Source: Lachnospiraceae bacterium (GTDB lineage: Bacteria > Bacillota > Clostridia > Oscillospirales > Ruminococcaceae). From it: a stretch of DNA of 44,478 nt. Shown in pieces: positions 24,404 to 33,367 of the stretch (positions within the stretch are counted from its first letter, which is position 1; every line of letters begins with the position of its first letter). The position numbers were made by a program, and so were the translations under genes. Below the pieces are notes generated by a model. It saw only the letters and a list, made by a program, of their open reading frames with translations. It was not told where the DNA came from and did not search any database. The stretch is from the NCBI GenBank assembly GCA_023664705.1, contig JAMPFE010000019.1:1-44478 (forward strand), read 5' to 3'.

Positions 24404-25342
24404 ATGGCAATGCGATTGATTACGCGTTCCGATTTCGACGGATTGGCTTGCGGCGCGCTTTTGCTGTGCGCGGGCGTTGTGGACAGCTGGACCTTCGCGC
24501 ACCCGAAGGATCTTCAGGACGGGCTCGTCCCCGTCACCGAGAACGACTGCCTTGCGAACGTCCCGTTCGTGGAGGGCTGCGGACTGTGGTTCGACCACCA
24601 CTCCAGCGAGGAGGAGCGCAACCGCTACAAGGGCAAGTACAAGGGCGAAAGCCGCATTACGCCGAGCTGCGCGCGCATTATCTACGAGTACTACGGCGGC
24701 AAGGAGCGCTTCCCGAACTTCGACGACCTCATGGTCGCGGTCGACAAGGTGGACAGCGGCAACCTCACGCGCGACGAGATACTCAACCCGCAGGGCTGGA
24801 TTCTCGTGGGCTTCCTTATGGACCCCCGCACGGGTCTCGGGCGCTTTCGGAACTTTACGATAAGCAATTACCAGTTAATGGAAAAGCTCCTGCGCGCCTG
24901 CGCGGATATGAGCACCGAGGAGATACTCGCGATGCCCGATATACAGGAGCGTATCGCGCTCTACAACGAGCAGACCGCGCACTTTAAGGACATGGTGCAC
25001 GCGCACACGCGCGTCGAGGGCGACGTGATAATCACCGACCTGCGCGGCGTCGACCCCATTTACACGGGCAACCGCTTCCTCATCTACTCGCTGTACCCCG
25101 AGCAGAACATCTCCTGCTGGATAGTCGACGGAAAGGGCGGCAAGGGCTGCTCCTGCGCGGTCGGCTACTCGATACTCAACCGTACCTCGCGCGTAAACGT
25201 CGGCTCGCTTATGCTGAAATATGGCGGCGGCGGTCATATGGCTGTCGGGACGTGCCAGTTCTCCGACGAGGACGCGCCGACAAAGGTTCCCCAGCTGCTC
25301 GACGAGCTCGTGAATTACGATAAAATTCACGCAAACAATTGA
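24404..25342 (+). CDS. DHH/DHHA1 family phosphoesterase
   Basis: A 312-residue cytoplasmic protein of the DHH superfamily, whose members hydrolyse phosphodiester or phosphoanhydride bonds using Mn/Mg. The catalytic motifs are present: TRSDFDGLACGALL (motif I, residues about 7-20), FDHHSSEEE (about 63-71), and DKVDSGNL. The DHHA1-type substrate-binding signature GGGGHMAVGTC is near residue 277. The sequence resembles exopolyphosphatase-related or oligoribonuclease-like members, but the substrate cannot be assigned. AAGGAGAGG lies 8 bases before the ATG. It is a single-gene unit with its own promoter and terminator, unlike most of its neighbours. Confidence 0.88.
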   Translation: MAMRLITRSDFDGLACGALLLCAGVVDSWTFAHPKDLQDGLVPVTENDCLANVPFVEGCGLWFDHHSSEEERNRYKGKYKGESRITPSCARIIYEYYGGKERFPNFDDLMVAVDKVDSGNLTRDEILNPQGWILVGFLMDPRTGLGRFRNFTISNYQLMEKLLRACADMSTEEILAMPDIQERIALYNEQTAHFKDMVHAHTRVEGDVIITDLRGVDPIYTGNRFLIYSLYPEQNISCWIVDGKGGKGCSCAVGYSILNRTSRVNVGSLMLKYGGGGHMAVGTCQFSDEDAPTKVPQLLDELVNYDKIHANN

Positions 25343-25353
25343 TTTTGTGCAAT

Positions 25354-25392
25354 AAAAAGCTCTTAGTACATTTTTGTACTAAGAGCTTTTTT
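25354..25392. terminator. Bidirectional terminator between DHH gene and mfd
   Basis: A 17-bp stem with a short T-rich loop (arms starting AAAAAGCTCTTAGTACA and its complement) is flanked by A residues on the left and T residues on the right, so it can serve both the DHH gene and the convergent mfd gene. Confidence 0.92.
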
Positions 25393-25444
25393 ATTCACAT
25401 TTTGTGTTAATAATGCAGCCAAATGCAGTTTTTTTCGGGGATTT

Positions 25445-25484
25445 CAACTATCAACTGTCAACTGTCAACTGTCAACTGTCGACT
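25445..25484 (-). repeat. TGTCAAC heptad array spanning the mfd stop codon
   Basis: Five to six tandem 7-mers (AACTGTC on the plus strand, GACAGTT on the minus strand) lie here, the central three perfect. On the minus strand the array provides the last codons and the TGA stop of mfd. Each minus-strand unit also contains TTGACA, identical to a sigma-A -35 box. Confidence 0.9.
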
Positions 25485-28400
25485 GCCTCGTCCATTGCCG
25501 AAATGACGGTCTTCATCAGCTCGAGAGTGTCCCCGCCCTTAACGCTTACGAGCATGCGCGGTCTGCCGACGGTCTCCAGCCGCATGCGCTTGCCGACCGC
25601 CTTCGTCACCGCCGAGAGCTTCAGCATATCGAATTTGCCGAGGTAAAACACCAGATCGTCGCCTATCTGCGCTATCTCCGTGACGTTGGAGCGTGCCGCC
25701 ATGTTCCGGAACCGCGCCACGTCGATAAGCCCGAGCACCGAGGCGGGCGGCTCGCCGTAGCGGTCTATGAGCTCGTCGGTGATGTCCTCGGCGTCCTCGG
25801 CGGTGGCAATGCGCGCTATCTTGCGGTAGCAGTCCACGCGCTGCGCCTGATTTGAGATGTAATTTTCGGGAATGAACGCGTTTATCCGCACGTCCACAAG
25901 GCAGTCCTCTTTGCGGACGTTCTTCTCGCCCTTTTCCTCGCGGACAGCCTCGTCGAGCAGCTGAAGATACATATCGTAGCCGACGTTCGCCAAGTGCCCG
26001 CTCTGCGAGGAGCCGAGAATATTCCCCGCGCCGCGTATCTCGAGGTCGCGCAGCGCGATGCGGAAGCCGCTGCCGAACTGCGTGAACTCGCGGATAGCGT
26101 CCAGCCGCCGCTGCGATATCTCGGTCAGCACCTTGCCGGGCTTGAACGTGAAATAGGCGTAGGCGCGCTTGTTGGTGCGCCCGACGCGCCCGCGCAGCTG
26201 GTGGAGCTGCGCCAGACCCATATAGTCCGCGTTCTCGATTATCAGCGTGTTGACGTTCGGCACGTCCACGCCCGTTTCGATTATCGTCGTGCAGACGAGC
26301 ACGTCCAGCTCCCCGTCGAGCAGCCTGCGCCACACCTCGAGCAGCTCGTCCTCGGACATCTTCCCGTGCGCGACGCCTATCTCCGCCTCGGGAACGAGCT
26401 GCCGCAGCTTATCCGCGCAGCCGTAGATGCTCTCGACGCGGTTGTGGACGTAGTAGACCTGCCCGCTGCGGCGGAGCTCCTTCTGAACAGCCTGCGCGAC
26501 AACGCCCCAATCGTGCTCGATAACGTAGCTCGCGACGGGCTGCCTGTCCTGCGGCGGCTCGTCGAGGACGCTCATGTCGCGTATGCCGCTCATCGCCATA
26601 TTCAGCGTGCGCGGAATGGGCGTTGCCGAAAGCGAGAGAATGTCCACGCCGCTGAACGCCGTCTTGAACTTGTCCTTGTGGGCAACGCCGAAGCGCTGCT
26701 CCTCGTCGATGATGACGAGCCCGAGGTCCTTGAATTTCACGTCGTTCTGGATTATGCGGTGGGTGCCGATGACCATATCGATGCGCCCGCTCGCGAGCCC
26801 TTTGAGTATCTCCTTTTGCTCGGCAGCGCTCTTGTAGCGCGACAGCAGCGCGATATTTATCGGAAAGCCCTCCATGCGCCCGCTCGCGGTCTGATAGTGC
26901 TGCCAGGCGAGCACGGTCGTCGGCGCTAACAGCGCGCACTGCTTGCCGCTCTCCACGCACTTGAACGCCGCGCGCAGCGCGACCTCGGTCTTGCCGAAGC
27001 CCACGTCGCCGCAAAGCAGGCGCTCCATGGGCTGAGGGCGCTGCATATCGGCTTTTATCTCGTCAATGCAGCGCAGCTGGCTGTCCGTCTCGACGTAGGC
27101 GAAGTGCTGCTCGAAATCCTCCTGCAGCGTATCGTCCTCGGGGAACGCGAAGCCCCGCGAGCTCATGCGCTTCGCGTACAGCGCGATAAGCTCCGCCGCC
27201 ATTTCCTTCGCGGCAGCCTTAGCCTTTGCCTTGGAGCGCGACCACTGCTCGGAATTCAGCTTGTTGAGCTTGACCGTGGAGGCATCGCCCGTGCCGATGT
27301 AGCGCGAGATCATGTCGAGCTGCGTAACGGGCACGTTCAGCGAGTCCGCGCCCGCGTATTTTATGCGGATATAGTCCTTGGAAACGCCGCCCGCGTCTAT
27401 CTTGCGCACGCCGTCGAAAACGCCTATCCCGTAGGACGCGTGCACCACGAGGTCGCCGACCGCGATGTCCTCCAGCGAGCGTATCTCCTCGCCGCGTTTC
27501 TTCTTGGGAACGCGCCGCCGCGCCGCGTGCACCGCCGTATGCGTAAACACGGCGAGCCCCGCCTCGGGGTACTCCGCGCCCGCCGAGAGCGTTCCCTGCG
27601 CCACGACAGCCTTGCCCGCGATAACGCTCTCGGGCTTTTCGTAATATTCGGCATTGAAGCCGTCGCTCGCGAGGTCGGCAGCGAGGTTTTTCGCGCCCTT
27701 TTCCGTTCCCGCGAATATAAAGCAGCACATTCCCCTGCCGAGGAAGCTTTTCAGCTCGTCCTCGAGAATTTTGTACTCGCCGCTCCATGTTCCCGTCTGG
27801 ATAGCGCTGTGAACGTTTATTATCGTGCCGAGCTCGAGCCCGCCCCCGCGCACGAAGCTGTCGAAATACACGCGCGCGCGGCTCTCCAGCGCGGAATAAA
27901 GCTCCGCCTTCGTCAGCATAAAGCGGTCCAGACCCTTGCAGATACGCCCCTCGTCGACGAGTATCTTCAGGTCCTCGGCGTGCTGCAATGCCGCCCCGCG
28001 GAAGCTTTCGCGGACCGCGGCGTTCTCGCAGACGAAAACGCGCTCCGCGTAGTCGAACACGGTCGCTTCATTCTCGTAGCAGAGCGGGAAAAACCTGTCC
28101 GTGCCGCGCAGCTCCACGCCGTTTCGGAGCTTTTTCACGTCCTCGGAGAGCCTCTCGCGCACCGCCTCGGCCTTCTTGCCGCGGAGCTTTTTCGCGAGCT
28201 CCTCTATGCGCGAGCAGAGCGCTTCGGCGCTGTCGAAGAGCGTTTCCCGCGCGGGCGATATCGAAATGCGGCGCAGGCTTTCGGTGCGGCGCTGGCTGTC
28301 GATATCGAACTCGTACAGGCTGTCAATGCTGTCGCCCCAGAGCTCGATTCGGTAAGGCGCGGCGCTGCTCGGCGGAAACACGTCCACGATGCCGCCGCGC

Positions 28401-28930
28401 ACCGAAAACTGCCCCGCGCCCTCGGTCATGTCCGCGCGCGAGTACCCCGCCGAAACGAGCCGCGAAACGAGCTCCCCGAGCGAAATCTCGTCCTCGCTCG
28501 ACAGCGTTACGGTGCGCTTTCGGAGCTCCTCGGGCGGTATCGTGAGCTGCGCCGCCGCGCCCGCCGAGCATATCACGGCTTTACAGCGTTTGTTCAGCAA
28601 AGCGTTGAGCGCGAAAATGCGCTTGTGCTCGTACTCGCGCGACGCCGCCTCCGCGTCCGCAAAGGAAAAGTCCTTCTCGGGGTACAGCAGCGCCGCCGTT
28701 TCCCCGAGCATGGCGTTTATGTCCGTGCAGAGCTTCTGCGCCTCGCCCTCGCTTTCGGCAACGACGACCGTCGGCACGCCGCTGTCCCCGAGCGCCGCGA
28801 TAAAATGCGCCTTGTGTATATGCGAAACGCCCGTGACCAACGCGGGCAGCTTATTTTTTTCGTTGCCGAGATAGCTCGCCAAACGCGCAAAATCGGGATT
28901 TTGCCGCGCCGCGTCAATAAAAAAGTTCAT
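25472..28930 (-). CDS. mfd: Transcription-repair coupling factor Mfd
   Basis: A 1152-residue Mfd, the ATP-dependent translocase that removes RNA polymerase stalled at DNA lesions and recruits UvrA. Domains in order are a degenerate UvrB-like N-terminal module (about 1-350), an RNA-polymerase-interacting CarD-like domain (about 495-560, VHASYGIGVFDG), the RecG-like helicase with Walker A GDVGFGKT near 640 and DEEQRFG near 743, QLRGRVGRTNKRAYAYF, and a C-terminal TRCF domain. An AAGGTGA site precedes the ATG. The C-terminus ends AMDEAVDS, where the last codons and stop come from a heptad repeat. It is the last gene of a long minus-strand run, after pth and a small gene, a common Firmicutes neighbourhood. 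Confidence 0.97.
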   Translation of the reverse strand: MNFFIDAARQNPDFARLASYLGNEKNKLPALVTGVSHIHKAHFIAALGDSGVPTVVVAESEGEAQKLCTDINAMLGETAALLYPEKDFSFADAEAASREYEHKRIFALNALLNKRCKAVICSAGAAAQLTIPPEELRKRTVTLSSEDEISLGELVSRLVSAGYSRADMTEGAGQFSVRGGIVDVFPPSSAAPYRIELWGDSIDSLYEFDIDSQRRTESLRRISISPARETLFDSAEALCSRIEELAKKLRGKKAEAVRERLSEDVKKLRNGVELRGTDRFFPLCYENEATVFDYAERVFVCENAAVRESFRGAALQHAEDLKILVDEGRICKGLDRFMLTKAELYSALESRARVYFDSFVRGGGLELGTIINVHSAIQTGTWSGEYKILEDELKSFLGRGMCCFIFAGTEKGAKNLAADLASDGFNAEYYEKPESVIAGKAVVAQGTLSAGAEYPEAGLAVFTHTAVHAARRRVPKKKRGEEIRSLEDIAVGDLVVHASYGIGVFDGVRKIDAGGVSKDYIRIKYAGADSLNVPVTQLDMISRYIGTGDASTVKLNKLNSEQWSRSKAKAKAAAKEMAAELIALYAKRMSSRGFAFPEDDTLQEDFEQHFAYVETDSQLRCIDEIKADMQRPQPMERLLCGDVGFGKTEVALRAAFKCVESGKQCALLAPTTVLAWQHYQTASGRMEGFPINIALLSRYKSAAEQKEILKGLASGRIDMVIGTHRIIQNDVKFKDLGLVIIDEEQRFGVAHKDKFKTAFSGVDILSLSATPIPRTLNMAMSGIRDMSVLDEPPQDRQPVASYVIEHDWGVVAQAVQKELRRSGQVYYVHNRVESIYGCADKLRQLVPEAEIGVAHGKMSEDELLEVWRRLLDGELDVLVCTTIIETGVDVPNVNTLIIENADYMGLAQLHQLRGRVGRTNKRAYAYFTFKPGKVLTEISQRRLDAIREFTQFGSGFRIALRDLEIRGAGNILGSSQSGHLANVGYDMYLQLLDEAVREEKGEKNVRKEDCLVDVRINAFIPENYISNQAQRVDCYRKIARIATAEDAEDITDELIDRYGEPPASVLGLIDVARFRNMAARSNVTEIAQIGDDLVFYLGKFDMLKLSAVTKAVGKRMRLETVGRPRMLVSVKGGDTLELMKTVISAMDEAVDS

Positions 28931-28937
28931 TTTCGGT

Positions 28938-29219
28938 TCACCTTAGTTTCCGTTCGATATCGCATTTTTCGGCGGCAGCCTCTGTGTACATTATGCCGTA
29001 TATTACGGGAAATCCGCCCGGCAAGCCCGAAAGCGTACCCTCCGCATACTCGTAATAGCCTTTGTCGATATTATCCGCGTTCAGCGGCTTTATGTCGAAA
29101 AGCGTCAGACAGAGCTTATTTCCGTTTGCCGCGGTAAAAACGATCTCGTTGCACACGCACCCGAATTCGTTTGTGAATTTCTGCGTGAATTCAACATTTG
29201 ATATTGTCGTATCGCTCAT
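28938..29219 (-). CDS. Small hypothetical protein between pth and mfd
   Basis: A 93-residue soluble protein that I do not recognise. It starts MSDTTISNVEFTQ, contains two Cys in a FGCVCNEIVF stretch and a Gly-Pro-rich segment (SGLPGGFPVIYG), and ends CDIERKLR. It has a credible GAGG site before the ATG, fills the space between pth and mfd almost exactly, and its stop overlaps the ribosome binding site of mfd, all of which favour a real gene. No membrane segment or signal peptide is visible. Confidence 0.65.
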   Translation of the reverse strand: MSDTTISNVEFTQKFTNEFGCVCNEIVFTAANGNKLCLTLFDIKPLNADNIDKGYYEYAEGTLSGLPGGFPVIYGIMYTEAAAEKCDIERKLR

Positions 29220-29226
29220 AATAACC

Positions 29227-29853
29227 TCACGAGTTATACTTGTTCATAGCCTCGTCTATCTTCCCCTGCACCATAAGCTCAAGGCAGGCAGCGGCGTTTT
29301 GGAAGCACTGCTCCAGCCGCTCGCCGTCCTCTTTTTTGAAGCGCCCGAGCACCCAATCCTTGAGGTCGTAGTCGGGGCTCGGCTTCGCGCCCACGCCCAT
29401 TTTTATCCTCGGGAACGCGTCGCTCCCCGAGAGGTAGATTATGCTCTTGATGCCGTTGTGACCGCCGTCGCTGCCCTTTCGGCGGATGCGGAGCTTCCCG
29501 GGCTCCAGCGAAATGTCGTCAAACACGATTATAGTGCGCTCGGGCGGTATCTTGTAGAAGCTCATCGCCTCCGTGACCGCCTCGCCGCTGTTGTTCATGA
29601 AAGTGGTCGGCTTCATGATAAGGCAGCACTTCCCTCCGACGACCCCGTCGCAGGTCAGCGACTTGAATTTCAGCTTCTTGCAGCTCAGCCCGAGCTTCCC
29701 GCAGAGCGTATCGACGACCATAAAGCCGATATTGTGGCGCGTGCCCTCGTACTGCGTCCCCGGGTTCCCGAGACCGCAGATGATGTACTCGACAGCGCCT
29801 TTCGGCTCGGGGCTCTTGCTCTCCAGCGACTTAAATATGTCAAAAACGGACAT
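29227..29853 (-). CDS. pth: Peptidyl-tRNA hydrolase
   Basis: A 208-residue Pth, which releases tRNA from peptidyl-tRNAs that drop off the ribosome. Conserved elements are GLGNPGTQYEGTRHNIGFMV with the catalytic His, KPTTFMNNSGEAV, the DDISLEPGKLRIR strand with its catalytic Asp, and GSDGGHNGIKSI. An N-terminal extension of about 20 residues (MSVFDIFKSLESKSPEPKG) precedes the core; a shorter start is not available in frame with Met, so the extension is likely real. It lies between a small membrane protein gene and the small gene preceding mfd, all on the minus strand. Confidence 0.95.
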   Translation of the reverse strand: MSVFDIFKSLESKSPEPKGAVEYIICGLGNPGTQYEGTRHNIGFMVVDTLCGKLGLSCKKLKFKSLTCDGVVGGKCCLIMKPTTFMNNSGEAVTEAMSFYKIPPERTIIVFDDISLEPGKLRIRRKGSDGGHNGIKSIIYLSGSDAFPRIKMGVGAKPSPDYDLKDWVLGRFKKEDGERLEQCFQNAAACLELMVQGKIDEAMNKYNS

Positions 29854-29862
29854 TGGTTGACC

Positions 29863-30195
29863 TCACAAATTTTCAATCCTGTAATAATATTTGTACATCC
29901 TCTGCACCGAATTTTCCAGAAAATAGTAATGCTTGATGTACGCGACGGTCATCGCGAGAAACAGCACCGTCAGCAGCGTCAAGCCTATCTGCGGATTTGA
30001 AAAACTCATCGCCAGCGACAGCAGAAAAAACACCGCGAACGACATCGTGACGATAAGATGTATCAGCCGCTCATGCTGATAAAATTCTATCCTTTTCAGC
30101 AATTTCCCGCGGAACTCGAGAAGCTCCTCCTCGGAGTGCTCCGCGGCAAAAAATTGCTCCAAAGCCGCCAGATACGCCCTTATCTCCTTTGTCAT
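29863..30195 (-). CDS. Small two-helix membrane protein
   Basis: A 110-residue protein of unknown function. A charged, helical N-terminus (TKEIRAYLAALEQFF...ELLEFRGKLLKRIEFYQHERL) is followed by two hydrophobic segments (LIVTMSFAVFFLLSLAM and LTLLTVLFLAMTVAYI) and a Tyr-rich C-terminus. Its ATG overlaps the stop of the ABC-F gene by 4 bases and pth follows 9 bases after it, so it is translated from the same transcript as both. Confidence 0.75.
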   Translation of the reverse strand: MTKEIRAYLAALEQFFAAEHSEEELLEFRGKLLKRIEFYQHERLIHLIVTMSFAVFFLLSLAMSFSNPQIGLTLLTVLFLAMTVAYIKHYYFLENSVQRMYKYYYRIENL

Positions 30196-32096
30196 ACGTC
30201 AAACTCCTCCAGTGCCGCCGCCGACCGCTCCCAGTCCTCCATAGCCGCCTCCTGCTCCGCGCGGAGCCGCTCCGTCTCCTCGGAGAGCTCCATTGCCCGC
30301 TGATAGTCGCTGAGCCCCGAAAGCTCCTCGGCTTTGGCGTTTATCAGCGCGTCGAGCTCCTCAATGCGCTTCTCGAGCCGCGCGACCTTCCCCGCGAGCT
30401 TTCGGCGCTCGCTCTCGCGCTCCTTGCGCTGCTTGTAATCGAGCGCCTGCGCGGATTTTTTCGGCTTTTCGGCAGCAACGTTTGCAGTCAATTGCAGCCG
30501 TTTTTCAACATAATAATCGTAGTTTCCAAGGTAGCTCTCCACGCCGTTCTCCGTGAGCGCGTAGATCCTGTCGGCAAGCTTGTTTATCAGATAACGGTCG
30601 TGCGAGATGACGAAGAGCGTGCCGTCGTAGCTCAACAGCGCGTTTTCGAGAGCCTCGCGCGAGGTTATGTCGAGGTGGTTGGTCGGCTCATCGAGCAGCA
30701 GGAAATTCGCCCCCGAGAGCATCAGCTTCAGCAGCGCCACGCGCGCCCTCTCGCCGCCCGAAAGCTCCGAGACGAGCTTGTAAACGTCGTCGCCCTTGAA
30801 CAGGAACGCCGCGAGAGCCGTCCTCACCGCCGTTTCGGTCATTTTCGGGTACGCGTCCCACACCTCGTCCAGCGCGGATTTGCTCTCGGTTAGCCCCCTC
30901 TGCGCCTGGTCGAAATACCCGACGCGAACCCTCGCCCCGTACTTGAACTCCCCGAGATCGGCATTGTACTGCCCCATAAGCACGCGGAACAGCGAGGTTT
31001 TCCCGCAGCCGTTGTCCCCGATGAGGAACACGCGCTCGCCCCTTTTCACGTCGAGGTTCACGTTTGTGAACAGCGTTTTCCCGCCAAACCCGAGCGCGAG
31101 ATCTTTCGCCTCAAGCACGTCGTTTCCCGAGCCGTCCGCCGCCCTGAACGCGAACTTTATCGCCTCGGGCGCGTCCTCGGGCTTGTCGAGCGTCTCCTCG
31201 AGCCTGTCAATGGACTTCCGTTTGCTCGCGATAGTCACGTAGTTGTGCGCTTGATTCCAGCGCTTCTGCTGCTCGATAATGCCCTCAATGCGCTTTATCT
31301 CCTTGACCGTGCCGTCGTAGACCCTTCGGCGGCGCTCCATGTCCTCTTGCTTCAGCTCGAGAAAGCGCGTGTAATTGCCCTTGTAGTCGCGGATGCGGCG
31401 GTTTTCAAGCTCGATAGTCCGCTCCGTCACCTTGTCGAGGAAGTAGCGGTCGTGCGAGATGACGATGTAAGCGCCACGGTAGTCCCCGAGGAACCTTTCG
31501 AGCCACTCCACCGAGCGAATGTCCAGGTGGTTGGTAGGCTCGTCCAACAGCAGCAGATCGGCGTCGGAAAGCAGCAGCTTCGCTAATTGCAGCTTGCTCC
31601 TCTGCCCGCCCGAGAGCACCCGCGTGCTCAGCTTAAGATCGCTCTCCGAGAACCCGAGCCCGCCGAGCGCCGCGGCTGTGCGGCTCTTGTAGGTCAGCCC
31701 GCCGTCGCGCTCGAAGCGCTCCCGAAGCTCGGTCATCCTCGCGATAGTCTCCGCCGACGCGTCGCCGAGGTCTACCCTGTCGTTCAGCTCGGCAAGCTGC
31801 ATTTCGGTCTCCTCCAGCTCCGCGAAAACCGTCAGCGCCTCGTCGTACAGCGTTTTATCGCTGTCCCTGCACGCGAACTGCTCCATAAAGCCGAGCCTGC
31901 AGCCCCCCGCGATGTGAACGCTCCCCCCGTCGGGAGAAAGCTCGCCCTTCAGCAGTCGGAACAGCGTGGTCTTGCCGCTGCCGTTCACGCCGACGAAGCC
32001 TATCCTCTCGCCCTCGTACACGTCCAGCGAAACGCCCGAAAACAGCGTCCTGTCCGCAAAGGACGTCTCTATATCGTTCAGTCCCAAAAGTAACAT
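30192..32096 (-). CDS. ABC-F family ATPase (YdiF/Uup-like)
   Basis: A 634-residue soluble protein with two ABC ATPase domains and no membrane part, as in ABC-F translation factors that act at the ribosomal E site. Walker A motifs are GVNGSGKT (36-43) and GDNGCGKT (about 357-364). The signatures are LSGGQRSKLQL and LSGGERARVALL, and both Walker B regions read LLLDEPTNHLDI. A linker rich in Arg, Lys and Glu lies between the domains. A C-terminal coiled coil (about 540-634) resembles YdiF/Uup-type members rather than antibiotic-resistance types. The start has no strong ribosome binding site; MLLLGLNDIETSF is the usual family start. A heptad-type inverted repeat separates it from the foldase gene upstream. 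Confidence 0.93.
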   Translation of the reverse strand: MLLLGLNDIETSFADRTLFSGVSLDVYEGERIGFVGVNGSGKTTLFRLLKGELSPDGGSVHIAGGCRLGFMEQFACRDSDKTLYDEALTVFAELEETEMQLAELNDRVDLGDASAETIARMTELRERFERDGGLTYKSRTAAALGGLGFSESDLKLSTRVLSGGQRSKLQLAKLLLSDADLLLLDEPTNHLDIRSVEWLERFLGDYRGAYIVISHDRYFLDKVTERTIELENRRIRDYKGNYTRFLELKQEDMERRRRVYDGTVKEIKRIEGIIEQQKRWNQAHNYVTIASKRKSIDRLEETLDKPEDAPEAIKFAFRAADGSGNDVLEAKDLALGFGGKTLFTNVNLDVKRGERVFLIGDNGCGKTSLFRVLMGQYNADLGEFKYGARVRVGYFDQAQRGLTESKSALDEVWDAYPKMTETAVRTALAAFLFKGDDVYKLVSELSGGERARVALLKLMLSGANFLLLDEPTNHLDITSREALENALLSYDGTLFVISHDRYLINKLADRIYALTENGVESYLGNYDYYVEKRLQLTANVAAEKPKKSAQALDYKQRKERESERRKLAGKVARLEKRIEELDALINAKAEELSGLSDYQRAMELSEETERLRAEQEAAMEDWERSAAALEEFDV

Positions 32097-32112
32097 AAAA
32101 AAACCCGTTCAA

Positions 32113-32190
32113 AGGCAAGAAACAAGAAGTAAGAGGTAAGAACTTACCTCCCGCCTCTATCTTACCTCTAACCTCTTATCTCTTATTTCA
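32113..32190 (-). repeat. Inverted heptad arrays of a second sequence family
   Basis: Left units AACAAGA, AGTAAGA and GGTAAGA are followed by right units TCTATCT, TACCTCT, AACCTCT and TATCTCT, both with a seven-base period. The two halves are complementary and can form an imperfect hairpin. On the minus strand the right half supplies the TAA stop of the foldase-like gene, and the whole fills the gap to the ABC-F gene. Confidence 0.75.
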
Positions 32191-33349
32191 AGGTCTTTTC
32201 GGGCGCGTATTTCTTGTTTACAAGATACTCGTCCAAGTCAACGTCGTAGTTCTGATAGGTCAGCTCGATAAGCCCGTCGTACTCGTCGGACTTTATCGCT
32301 TTAAGCAGCGAGAGGTTGTTCTCCTCTATCCAGCCGCTCTTCGTGGTGATGTCCTCGCGGACGACGACGTATATATAGCTCTCGCCCTCGAAAACGGCAG
32401 CCTTTCCGTCGTCGGCGGCGTTCCAGACGTATTCCGTCAGCTTCTCGTCAAGCGAGGAGTTCTCCTTCGGCACGAACGTGTCAAGGTCGTCGAGGCTCTC
32501 GGCCTTCTCGGCGGTAGCCTCGTCCACGGCCTTTTGGCAGTATTCCTCCTCGGTCAGCCCCTCCTCGTTGTCCTCGGTATAGGAGCTCTGCGCGGCGGAC
32601 AGCGCGGCTTTCTGCGCCGCGTTGAGGTCGGCGTCGTACTTCACGTCGATAAAGCTCTCGCCGCCGTTGAGCCTTTCGGCATACGCCTCGGCAGCCTCAT
32701 TCGCCTGCGCCTTTGCGTCGTCGTCCGCGTAGGCTATCGAGATATACTTCATCACGGCGTAATTCTCGGTCAGGTGCTCGTTCAGCTCCTCGGTCGTAAC
32801 GGGAGTCTCGCCGTCGCTGCCGAAATAGCGCAGAAACAGCTTATCGGAGAGCTCGTTCGCCTTTCTTATCTCCCGCAGCGACTCAATACCCACGCCGAGG
32901 GACTCATAGTACTCCCCCGCCGTGTTGAAGCCGTACATATACTGCACGTAGAAATTCTCCTCGTCCCACGTGGACTTAATGTCGCTGTTTATCTCGGAGA
33001 GCTCCTCGTCGGAGAGCGCTATGCCCTTTTCCTCGCAGAGGCGCTGCACGGCAACGAACTTGCGCACCTCGTCGAGGGTCTGCTCCTTTATCCACTCGGA
33101 CGCGGACTTGCCCTCGATCGTCTGCGCAAAAACGTCGACCTCCGACGTCGACGAGCTGTCGTCGCCGCTCTCCTCGCTTATTTTCTCGTAGGCCTCGTTG
33201 TAGGCGCTCTGCTGGAACGACAGGTAAATGCCGCTGCGTATGCTCATCTCGTCCACGGTCATCAGATACCCGTTGTCGCAGCCGCAAAGCGCCGCCGTCA
33301 AAGCGAGCGCGAGCGCCCCCGCCGCCGTTCTCTTAAAATCAAACTTCAT
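32183..33349 (-). CDS. SurA/PrsA-like foldase lipoprotein (degenerate isomerase domain)
   Basis: A 388-residue lipoprotein with lipobox ALCGC (Cys24), so it is anchored on the outer face of the membrane. The N-terminal region (helices around QQSAYNEAYEKI and WIKEQTLDEVRKFVAVQRLCEEKGIALSDEEL, quoted in part) matches the SurA-type chaperone domain. A middle region (KYISIAYADDDAKAQANEAAEAYAERLNGG, in part) looks like a parvulin start, but the usual GDLG and GYHII-type motifs are not evident. Activity as a prolyl isomerase is therefore doubtful. The protein is very acidic. Its stop codon is in a heptad repeat array. It is encoded after a single-helix membrane protein in the proBA transcript. Confidence 0.72.
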   Translation of the reverse strand: MKFDFKRTAAGALALALTAALCGCDNGYLMTVDEMSIRSGIYLSFQQSAYNEAYEKISEESGDDSSSTSEVDVFAQTIEGKSASEWIKEQTLDEVRKFVAVQRLCEEKGIALSDEELSEINSDIKSTWDEENFYVQYMYGFNTAGEYYESLGVGIESLREIRKANELSDKLFLRYFGSDGETPVTTEELNEHLTENYAVMKYISIAYADDDAKAQANEAAEAYAERLNGGESFIDVKYDADLNAAQKAALSAAQSSYTEDNEEGLTEEEYCQKAVDEATAEKAESLDDLDTFVPKENSSLDEKLTEYVWNAADDGKAAVFEGESYIYVVVREDITTKSGWIEENNLSLLKAIKSDEYDGLIELTYQNYDVDLDEYLVNKKYAPEKTLK

Positions 33350-33367
33350 TTGAAAAGTCCTCCCGTA

